Source of the DNA: JBMOPD01 sp049323615
GTDB taxonomy: Bacteria; Bacillota; Desulfotomaculia; Desulfotomaculales; Desulfocucumaceae
Assembly (NCBI GenBank): GCA_049323615.1
Contig: JBMOPD010000036.1
Span: 1 to 7,533 of the forward strand
Direction: 5' to 3'
DNA length: 7,533 nt
Under the pieces are notes generated by a model. The model searched no databases. It saw only the letters and a program-made list of their open reading frames with translations, and was not told where the DNA came from. The position numbers and the translations under genes are program-made. Positions 1 through 5,120 of the stretch are shown here, piece after piece. Numbering within the stretch: the stretch's first letter is position 1; the number at the start of each line of letters is the position of its first letter.

Positions 1-3
1 CAC

Positions 4-9
4 CCTCCT
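4..9 (-). promoter_or_regulatory. Shine-Dalgarno site of a gene leaving the left edge
   Basis: Read on the minus strand these bases are AGGAGG, a full anti-16S match. Any start codon at normal spacing would lie beyond base 1, so a leftward gene probably begins just outside the window. The GTG directly abutting it (bases 3-1) is too close to be the start. If so, bases 10-339 are a divergent intergenic region shared with the rightward gas-vesicle regulator. This rests on six bases only, so it is tentative. Confidence 0.4.
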
Positions 10-339
10 TTGGGTTATGGTATTGTGGGTTACTTTACCAATTCCCCAAACCGAGCGGTGTTCCTCTTTTTTGCTAAATTTTTTACATAATTTTTGGTAT
101 CTCAACCCTTATGTTTACTGGCTTTTTAGTTTCTACTTACCGGATCTAAGTTAAAATAATAATTTATACTGATAGGTATATTATTTATACCTATCAGTAT
201 AAAATTATACAGTTTCTCTGTAAGGAATTCAAGTGGGTTGCCCGAGTAAAAACAACTGCTGCACAGAACTTCAAGGCAGAATCTCCTCCTCCCCATATAC
301 CACCTTGGCAATATTGAAAATACCGGAGTTGAGGCTGCA
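10..339. other. Divergent intergenic leader, AT-rich, no gene seen
   Basis: No convincing coding frame is present. The + strand frame leading into the first gene is closed by TAA at 247, and the other forward frames stop at 332 and 343. Bases 60-210 are very AT-rich and hold the long inverted repeat described separately. I looked for a sigma-54 promoter (GG-N10-GC) and for clear -35/-10 pairs on both strands and found none I would defend. TATACT- and TATAAA-like words sit inside the palindrome, so a promoter overlapping an operator is possible but unproven. Confidence 0.5.
159..208. repeat. Long near-perfect inverted repeat (operator or hairpin candidate)
   Basis: Bases 163-180 (tttatactgataggtata) are the exact reverse complement of 186-203, an 18-bp perfect arm pair around the 5-base loop ttatt (181-185). 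Allowing a one-base bulge at 204, pairing extends four more base pairs (159-162 with 205-208). Neither flank has a T-tract at the right place, so it is not a textbook terminator. Its position in the divergent leader, about 130 bases before the regulator gene, suits a dimeric repressor operator controlling one or both flanking genes. A mobile-element end or a structured 5' leader are alternatives. The symmetry is plainly visible; the function is inferred. Confidence 0.75.
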
Positions 340-1386
340 GTGAGAAGGATTGTGCTTCTCGTGGAAAAATACGGGCGGTTCCGCCGTTTCTGGCGGCGGC
401 TGCTGGAAAAGGCCGGCCTGGAAGTGGTCGTCATTTCTTCACCCGAAGAAATGGTTGATACAGTTCGGAAGATCCCTGTCGACTTTATATTCCTGGGTAG
501 ACAGCAGCGTGACACCGCTACGCTGAACTGCCTACGAAAGGTCAGGGAATTTATGCAGGAAGTCACTGTGGCGGCGCCGCTTTTGCCTGAGGAACTGCTA
601 AAAGAGGTAGAGGCGATTGAGGACTTCGGTTACAGAGCCGACCTGGCCCTGGCGCCGGACACAGTCAGGCTGGAAAGCCGGACTGTCTCAGAATTCATTG
701 CCCTGTTTCACGAAAAGCAGCCCGGCCCTTACCGGTTCGAAAACTTTATCGGGAAAAGTCCGGAGATGAATAACATTTTCGCTCTCATGACCAGAGCTGT
801 CCGCCAAGATGTTTCCACCGTTCTCGTTACGGGTGAGACCGGCACGGGCAAGGAATTGGTGGCCAGGGCGCTTCACCACAATGGCCGGCGGGCCCGGCAA
901 CCCTTTATAGATGTAAACTGCAGCGCCCTGCCGGAACAGCTTTTGGAGGGCGAGCTTTTCGGTTACGAAAAGGGCGCCTTCACCGACGCTAAAGCCGCAA
1001 AGCCGGGCCTCATGGAGCTGGCCGACGGCGGTACGCTTTTTTTAGACGAGGTTTCCGAAATGCAGCCGTCAGTACAGGCAAAACTCCTCCGGGTCATAGA
1101 GACCAGGACCTTGCGACGACTGGGCGGGGTGGAGAATATACAAGTGGATGTAAACGTGGTAGAGGCCACTAACCGGGACCTCCGGTCAGAGGTCGCCTCC
1201 GGACGGTTTAGAGAGGACCTGTACCACCGCCTTAACGTATTTAACATAGCCCTGCCGCCGCTGCGCGAACGTCCCGGGGACGGTCACGGTGGTGACCGAG
1301 GCGCCGGGCATAGAGGCCTGCCGAGCCGAAATCGGCTACAGAAACGGAATCCTTACTGTGCGGCTGCCGAAAATACAACAAAATGA
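340..1386 (+). CDS. Sigma-54 dependent activator, C-terminally truncated
   Basis: This is the N-terminal two thirds of an NtrC-family enhancer-binding protein, which would use ATP to remodel sigma-54 RNA polymerase. Residues 1-120 resemble a receiver fold (RIVLLVE strand; VDFIFLG where the phospho-Asp strand should be), but the acceptor Asp is missing and the acidic pocket is reduced to one Glu. The AAA+ core follows: Walker A GETGTGKE (165-172), sigma-54 contact loop GAFTDA (212-217, a variant of GAFTGA), Walker B GGTLFLDEV (230-238), arginine-finger region FREDLYHRLNV (290-300) and PPLRERPGD (306-314). After residue 314, near base 1281, similarity stops: the last 34 codons run out of frame over Hsp20 sequence. 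The sensor-II part and the Fis-type DNA-binding helix-turn-helix are lost, so it cannot be a normal activator. The GTG start has a weak GGAG about 11 bases upstream. NtrC-like regulators occur in some gas-vesicle clusters (for example Serratia GvrA), which fits the neighbours. Confidence 0.85.
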   Translation: MRRIVLLVEKYGRFRRFWRRLLEKAGLEVVVISSPEEMVDTVRKIPVDFIFLGRQQRDTATLNCLRKVREFMQEVTVAAPLLPEELLKEVEAIEDFGYRADLALAPDTVRLESRTVSEFIALFHEKQPGPYRFENFIGKSPEMNNIFALMTRAVRQDVSTVLVTGETGTGKELVARALHHNGRRARQPFIDVNCSALPEQLLEGELFGYEKGAFTDAKAAKPGLMELADGGTLFLDEVSEMQPSVQAKLLRVIETRTLRRLGGVENIQVDVNVVEATNRDLRSEVASGRFREDLYHRLNVFNIALPPLRERPGDGHGGDRGAGHRGLPSRNRLQKRNPYCAAAENTTK

Positions 1387-1803
1387 GCAACCGGCTGCTG
1401 AGAACGCAGCAGGTTCCGGGGCTTTGCAGGAAAGGCTGCGGCAGGCAGACCCCAAGCCACAACACCGACCGAAGGAGGAGACCCGAAAAAGCCGCGGGCA
1501 AGCAGAGACATTAGCCTCCTTTATGGCCCGCAAGCTGGCAGAGGAAAACGGAATCATTGCTAAAGAACATGGATCCGGCAAGCGGGAAGACCCACCTGTA
1601 GATATCTTTGATGAAGGTGGCTACCTGGTTGTTATCCTGGACATACCGGGGGCAGAGGACGGCAGCATACAGGTTAATCTGTCGGAACACAGACTCCGGG
1701 TGTTGGTGAATAGCCGTGGCAGGGAATTGCAGCCCAGATGGATTTGCCCTGCTCCGTCAGGCAGGTGAAACGGCAGAGTTACCGTAACGGTATCCTTGAG
1801 ATT
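1274..1803 (+). pseudogene. Broken Hsp20/alpha-crystallin gene with two crystallin-domain remnants
   Basis: Frame 2 from about 1274 encodes the end of one alpha-crystallin domain, with the hallmark YRNGILTVRLPK (codons at about 1340-1375). A charged, Gln/Pro/Ala-rich linker of about 75 residues follows, then a second domain (PPVDIFDEGGYLVVILDIPG, codons about 1592-1651) running to GRELQ at about 1732. The expected continuation MDLPCSV...SYRNGILEI lies in frame 1 (1738-1800), so the gene changes frame near 1733; left alone, frame 2 stops at 1766-1768. The longest open frame with a start is GTG 1289 to 1768 (159 aa). Small heat-shock proteins of this class (GvpH, GvpP/GvpQ-like neighbours) accompany gas-vesicle genes as chaperones. 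The start is lost: the 5' end is fused out of frame to the sigma-54 gene. Family identity is clear from the motifs; the tandem architecture is inferred from one unbroken frame joining the two remnants. Confidence 0.75.
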
Positions 1804-1814
1804 GATTGCTGGAT

Positions 1815-2408
1815 ATGGCGTACGATAAATTCGGCACCGTCCTGCCGCTGGGATTTAACACAATTATCCACACTGACGGCAAACACCCGGCCCAGACAGT
1901 CAAAAGCTGGCTTGAGGGAGAATCTGCAAGGTTGCGGCAGACATTTGAACGGGTGCGGGGGAAGCACGAGTACGGGATACAGGTCTTTGTAGACGATGAG
2001 ACGTTAAAAAGGTCTGTGCTTGAGGAAAACCCCCGCTTTCAGGAACTGAAACGGGAAATGGAGTTGAAACCAGAAGGCGCCCGCTTTATGTACCGGCAGA
2101 CACTGGAAAAGAGTGCCAAGGAAGCACTGGAAGAAGAATGCGAGCGCTGCTTCCGCGAAGTTTACGAGGCGGTACAGGCCGTAAGTAACGATGTAGAGGT
2201 CGAAAAAATAAAGAAACCGGAGGACGGACGGCGCATGATGGTCAATCTCTCCTGCCTTTTACCGGAGGAAAAGGTGGAAGAACTCAGTGGTGTTTTGGCA
2301 AAAATCAACGATCGTGAGGGATTTCAGGTGCGTTTTACCGGACCCTGGCCGCCGTACAGTTTTGTGAACTCACTCAAGATTGCCGGTAAGGAGAGTATCC
2401 CGGCATGA
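1815..2408 (+). CDS. gvpL: GvpF/GvpL-family gas vesicle protein, N-terminally truncated
   Basis: GvpF/GvpL proteins are minor gas-vesicle components thought to help start shell assembly. This one shows the family core FGTVLPLGFNTI near its N-terminus, a Glu/Lys-rich helical middle with EYGIQVFVD, and the diagnostic C-terminal FTGPWPPYSF. Family members are usually about 240-270 aa, with a further N-terminal half-domain before the VLP motif; this frame has 197 aa from ATG 1815 (200 from TTG 1806), so about 60-80 residues are missing. A TGA at 1803 closes the frame upstream, exactly where the crystallin remnant fades, which suggests a deletion joined the two genes. No good Shine-Dalgarno site precedes either start (only a GAG at 1798-1800), so translation may be poor or depend on upstream ribosomes. 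Its TGA overlaps the next gene's ATG (ATGA). The family call is firm; loss of function is likely but not proven. Confidence 0.85.
   Translation: MAYDKFGTVLPLGFNTIIHTDGKHPAQTVKSWLEGESARLRQTFERVRGKHEYGIQVFVDDETLKRSVLEENPRFQELKREMELKPEGARFMYRQTLEKSAKEALEEECERCFREVYEAVQAVSNDVEVEKIKKPEDGRRMMVNLSCLLPEEKVEELSGVLAKINDREGFQVRFTGPWPPYSFVNSLKIAGKESIPA
2390..2393 (+). promoter_or_regulatory. Shine-Dalgarno site for the GvpS-GRAM gene
   Basis: GGAG inside TAAGGAGAG lies 11 bases before ATG 2405 and inside the end of gvpL. With the ATGA overlap it supports both independent and coupled translation of the downstream gene and fixes its start. Confidence 0.6.
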
Positions 2409-3097
2409 CCGAGGCTGTTAAACCTCTTGCGCCTATGCGCCGCCGGGAGACTACCTTGAATGACCTCATCGACAGGCTTCTGGAAAAAGGTTTGTTTCTC
2501 AATACCGACCTCATCATCGGGGTGGCGGGCATACCCCTTTTGGGTGTGAATTTGCGTTTGGCGCTGGCCGGGATGTCAACCATGCTCAGGTACGGCTTTA
2601 TGCAGGACTGGGATGATGCTACGCGCGCCTGGGAATCGTCACAGCGCCGAAAACAGGAGGATTTGCTCCTGGAGAAAGGTGAAAGGCTGGCCTGGTCAGG
2701 CTTTGCTGCCCACTGGTATGAGCGTGGCATATATACCGCCTGGCGGCCGGGGACGATGTGCCTCACCGACCGCAGACTGGTGATCATACGGCGCGAACCA
2801 CGTGAAGTGCTGCTCAAAGTGCCTTACCGCGAAATAGAAAAGCTGGAGATCCGGCGCAACACCCACTTTACCGGTGCGGAGCGGGAGGAGTTGCACCTCC
2901 TGCTTCGCTCGGGCGAGTCGCAAAGGGTTCACGCCACCGAGATCAACCGGGTTGTGGAGCATCTATCCCGGAACTCGGGAATAAACATCAGCCGGCAGTC
3001 ATTAAAAACCGCCGGATCTCAGGATGGAAACCAGGAACCAGAAACCCAGCAGCCCGGCCACCAGGAACCCCACCTCCGCCACCGGCGCCTGTCCTGA
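2405..3097 (+). CDS. Gas-vesicle (GvpA/J/S-type) domain fused to a PH/GRAM-like domain
   Basis: Residues 17-62 are a gas-vesicle domain (TLNDLIDRLLEKG, then DLIIGVAGIPLLGVNLRLALAG, with an ML.YG ending). GIPL.GVNLR.ALAGM resembles the accessory GvpS/GvpJ class more than the shell protein GvpA. A helical linker (65-90) leads to residues 90-187, which look like a PH/GRAM-type beta domain: GERLAWSG, then MCLTDRRLVIIRR, then VPYREIEKLEIRR, an amphipathic strand ELHLLLRSG and a last helix EINRVVEHL. Such domains often bind membranes or lipids, which suggests, as inference only, tethering or nucleating at the membrane. The start is ATG 2405 with a Shine-Dalgarno site and ATGA coupling to gvpL. The last 31 residues (200-230) are polar, Gln/His-rich and lie antisense to the ABC1 kinase gene, so they look like read-through beyond a lost natural stop. 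Unlike its upstream neighbours this gene keeps a clean frame across both domains. Confidence 0.8.
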   Translation: MTEAVKPLAPMRRRETTLNDLIDRLLEKGLFLNTDLIIGVAGIPLLGVNLRLALAGMSTMLRYGFMQDWDDATRAWESSQRRKQEDLLLEKGERLAWSGFAAHWYERGIYTAWRPGTMCLTDRRLVIIRREPREVLLKVPYREIEKLEIRRNTHFTGAEREELHLLLRSGESQRVHATEINRVVEHLSRNSGINISRQSLKTAGSQDGNQEPETQQPGHQEPHLRHRRLS

Positions 3098-4666
3098 CAG
3101 TATGCTTCCATTCCTGGCAAGGAAGGCAGATCCGATGATCAAGCCGGTGATCACAATACTGAAGGCAAGCCGGTTTGTCATTTTATTAACCCTCACCAGT
3201 ACTTCGTCAACCTGGGGAAACTGGTGTTTCAGCCTCAAGTTGCCCCCGGCGGCCTGGCCCAGCACTTCGCCGACCTGTTCGGGAAGGAGGGAAAGGGCCT
3301 CGCTGAGCTCCCTGAGATTATTCCAGGCGGTTTTAGACAGCGTTTGGGGCGAGAGCCTTTCCATGATCAACCTTTTACTGAAAGGACTGACCACATTAAC
3401 TATGCTCAACCCGGGATCCAGTTTTTCGGCCACCCCCTCCATGGTGATCAGCGTTTTCACCAGCAGGGCAAATTCCGCCGGTACACTGATATGGTGTTTG
3501 AAGGCAATGGCCATGATGTCGCTTAAGGTCTTGGCCAGGCTGACCTGGCTTAAGGGAACCTCATAAATCTTCCTCAGCAGAAAGTTGATATCCCGCTGCA
3601 GTATATTCTTGTCAACGTCTCCGGGCACCACCCACAGCTGAGAAAGAGATTTCGCCACCGCCCGGGTATCCCGGCCTGCCAGGGCCATGAGCAGGTTTCC
3701 GACCTCAATCCTGGTTTTGTCGGTAAGGAAGCCCGCCATTCCGAAGTCCATAAAAACAACCTTTTCTCCCGGAAGTGCCGCCAGGTTTCCGGGGTGCGGG
3801 TCCCCGTGAAAAAAGCCGTCTATCAAAATCTGTTTAAAGAGCGCCATGACCGACTTTCTGGCCAGGGCCGGCCGGTCCAGGCCCAAACGCTCAATTTCCT
3901 GCAAGTCGTTGAACTTGATCCCCCGCACATATTCCATAACCAGTATTTTTCCGGTGGAATACTCCCAGTAGACCAGGGGGATGATCACGTCAGGATCGCC
4001 GGCGAAATTTTTTCTGAAAGCGTCGGCATTGCGGCCCTCGGCGTTATAATCCAGCTCCTCGTGGAGGACACGGTCAAATTCGGCCACCGCCTCCACGGGG
4101 CTGTATGTCTCCGACCAGCCCGAACGTTCGAGAAAACGCGCCACATCGTACAGAATCTCCAGATCAACGTCGATGATTTTTTCAATGTCAGGGCGCTGAA
4201 CCTTGACAATCACCTCCCGGCCGCCCGGCAGCACGGCCCGGTGCACCTGCCCGATGGAGGCGGCGGCCAGCGGTTCGGGCTCAAACCCGGCGAAAAGCTC
4301 TTCCAAGGATCGGCCCAACTCCCTTTCTATCTGCTGTTTGACCGTTTCAAACCTTAAAGCCGCCACCCTGTCCTGGAGTTTCTCCAGTTCAGTTATAAAA
4401 TCCGGAGGAATCAGGTCGGAACGGGTACTTAAAATTTGCCCCGTTTTAACAAAAGTAGGCCCCAGCTCCTCCAGGGCCATCCGGGCCCTCTCAGCCAGGG
4501 AAAATCTCTCCGTACCGGACTCTCTTTTTAAAAAGATTTTCCCGGAAACAGACAAAAATTTTGTCAGCCCCAGCCGGTGCGCAATGTGCCCGAATCCGTG
4601 TTTCAACAAAACATTTGCTATCTCCCGGTAGCGCTTTATATGTTTATACCGCCTGCGCAGCTGCAT
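3002..4666 (-). CDS. ABC1/UbiB/AarF-family atypical protein kinase-like ATPase
   Basis: The family is membrane-associated, with an atypical kinase fold; ubiquinone-making relatives (UbiB/COQ8) support quinone synthesis by ATPase activity, while the role in menaquinone-using clostridia is unclear. From ATG 4666 (554 aa) the landmarks are KTGQ (74-77), the Ala-rich nucleotide loop AAASIGQ (134-140), Lys in VIVKVQRP (155), EELDYNAEGRN (203-213), the catalytic HGDPHPGN (287-294) and DFG (307-309). Two C-terminal membrane segments follow (AFSIVITGLIIGSAFLA and VGFLVAGLLGFWFLVSIL), and the normal ending ILRSGGF is present. An upstream TTG at 4693 would add 9 residues; I prefer ATG 4666 because AAGGAT (4681-4676) precedes it at 9 bases and the protein then begins like its relatives (MQLRRRYKHIKRYREI). 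It is last in the lipid gene set. Its 3' end overlaps the oncoming GvpS-GRAM gene by 96 bp. All key residues are present, so it is probably functional. Confidence 0.93.
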   Translation of the reverse strand: MQLRRRYKHIKRYREIANVLLKHGFGHIAHRLGLTKFLSVSGKIFLKRESGTERFSLAERARMALEELGPTFVKTGQILSTRSDLIPPDFITELEKLQDRVAALRFETVKQQIERELGRSLEELFAGFEPEPLAAASIGQVHRAVLPGGREVIVKVQRPDIEKIIDVDLEILYDVARFLERSGWSETYSPVEAVAEFDRVLHEELDYNAEGRNADAFRKNFAGDPDVIIPLVYWEYSTGKILVMEYVRGIKFNDLQEIERLGLDRPALARKSVMALFKQILIDGFFHGDPHPGNLAALPGEKVVFMDFGMAGFLTDKTRIEVGNLLMALAGRDTRAVAKSLSQLWVVPGDVDKNILQRDINFLLRKIYEVPLSQVSLAKTLSDIMAIAFKHHISVPAEFALLVKTLITMEGVAEKLDPGLSIVNVVSPFSKRLIMERLSPQTLSKTAWNNLRELSEALSLLPEQVGEVLGQAAGGNLRLKHQFPQVDEVLVRVNKMTNRLAFSIVITGLIIGSAFLARNGSILSGQAPVAEVGFLVAGLLGFWFLVSILRSGGF

Positions 4667-4675
4667 ACCAGCATC

Positions 4676-4681
4676 ATCCTT
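4676..4681 (-). promoter_or_regulatory. Shine-Dalgarno site deciding the kinase start
   Basis: On the minus strand this reads AAGGAT, one mismatch from AAGGAG, 9 bases before ATG 4666. The TTG at 4693 has only a poor GGGG-like run before it. This favours the shorter start. Confidence 0.5.
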
Positions 4682-4733
4682 CGCCTTATTCAATTTTACC
4701 CCGGCAACCCTTTATTTATGGGACGAGTAGAAA

Positions 4734-4782
4734 ATTATGAAGGGTACGCAAAACTGCTCCATTTTCCGTACCCTTCCATAAT
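4734..4782. terminator. Strong intergenic hairpin between phasin-like and kinase genes
   Basis: Bases 4734-4748 (attatgaagggtacg) pair with 4767-4782 through 15 base pairs with one bulged base (4776). After one mismatch the pairing continues four more (4750-4753 with 4762-4765), leaving a loop of about eight bases. In the transcribed (minus) direction only TTTT then CTAC follows, a poor U-tract, so it would be a weak or partial terminator or an RNA stability element. On the plus strand a better T-rich run (4791-4799) follows, but no gene there needs it. It starts 3 bases after the phasin-like stop codon and ends 67 bases before the kinase ATG, suited to lowering or uncoupling kinase expression. 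The structure is seen directly; the role is inferred. Confidence 0.6.
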
Positions 4783-4785
4783 CGG

Positions 4786-5076
4786 TTAACTTAATTTTTC
4801 TCTCAATTCATCCAGCTTTTGTTCCAGCCTTTCAATGTCCTGCCTGGTGGCCAGCCTTAGCTGCCCCGCAGTACAGCATTTCGGACCGATTGCTGCACGC
4901 AGGGATTCTTTCTCGACCTTCCCTTTGTCTTCCAACTTCCTGATCAGTTCCCTGGTTTCATCCCTGGTGGTCTCGCCTTTCTTCGCCAGCTCGTCCACAA
5001 CCTTTTTAGCCTTTTCCCTGGCAAGTGAGAGCGCCCCGAGTCCAGTTAAAAATGTTTTCTCCGCTATTTGCAGCAC
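4786..5076 (-). CDS. Small phasin-like coiled-coil protein
   Basis: This 96-aa protein resembles the short phasin/PhaI-like proteins often found next to AarF/ABC1 genes in Peptococcaceae. A hydrophobic N-terminal helix (EKTFLTGLGALSLAREKAKKVVDEL) leads to a Lys/Glu-rich helix (ETTRDETRELIRKLEDKGKVEKESL) and ends in a heptad coiled coil (RQDIERLEQKLDELREKL). It may coat lipid or polyester bodies or act as a membrane-surface scaffold; no polyhydroxyalkanoate synthase gene is in view, so that role is uncertain. The GTG start has an excellent site, AAGGGGGTGA, 5 bases upstream. Residues 61-71 (AAIGPKCCTAG) break the helical pattern and look like a segment read in a shifted frame (see findings). 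It lies 44 bases downstream of the patatin gene on the same strand. Confidence 0.75.
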   Translation of the reverse strand: MLQIAEKTFLTGLGALSLAREKAKKVVDELAKKGETTRDETRELIRKLEDKGKVEKESLRAAIGPKCCTAGQLRLATRQDIERLEQKLDELREKLS

Positions 5077-5081
5077 CTATC

Positions 5082-5091
5082 TCACCCCCTT
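5082..5091 (-). promoter_or_regulatory. Strong Shine-Dalgarno site of the phasin-like gene
   Basis: The minus strand reads AAGGGGGTGA, one mismatch from AAGGAGGTGA, followed by five bases (GATAG) and GTG 5076. It is the best ribosome site in the window and suggests high expression of this small protein compared with its neighbours. Confidence 0.7.
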
Positions 5092-5120
5092 TCGATGTAA
5101 CTCCTGGAAAAAGTTATAAC

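Noticed and set aside
221..343. Possible end of an upstream gas-vesicle gene reading toward the regulator (frame ending TGA at 341-343)
   Set aside because: The 39-codon translation shows no Gvp, Hsp20 or other family pattern, and the frame is closed by TAA at 221.
126..566. Open frame on the minus strand across the leader and the start of the sigma-54 gene
   Set aside because: Low-complexity Ser/Arg-rich translation with no recognisable domain; it spans the palindrome and lies antisense to a clear AAA+ regulator.
1738..1992. 84-codon frame starting MDLPCSV as an independent gene
   Set aside because: Only its first 20 or so residues are meaningful, as the out-of-frame end of the crystallin domain; the rest is a shifted reading of gvpL.
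2966..2980. Hairpin tcccg-gaact-cggga as terminator for the convergent genes
   Set aside because: Only a 5-bp stem, no T-tract on either strand, and it lies inside the coding part of the GvpS-GRAM protein.
3794..4357. 187-codon plus-strand frame antisense to the kinase gene
   Set aside because: It is a shadow of the kinase codons; the minus strand carries the full set of ABC1 motifs and the plus frame shows no domain or ribosome site.
4691..4693. TTG as the start of the ABC1 kinase
   Set aside because: Poor ribosome site, and the nine added residues are unlike the family start; ATG 4666 with AAGGAT upstream is better, though TTG use cannot be excluded.
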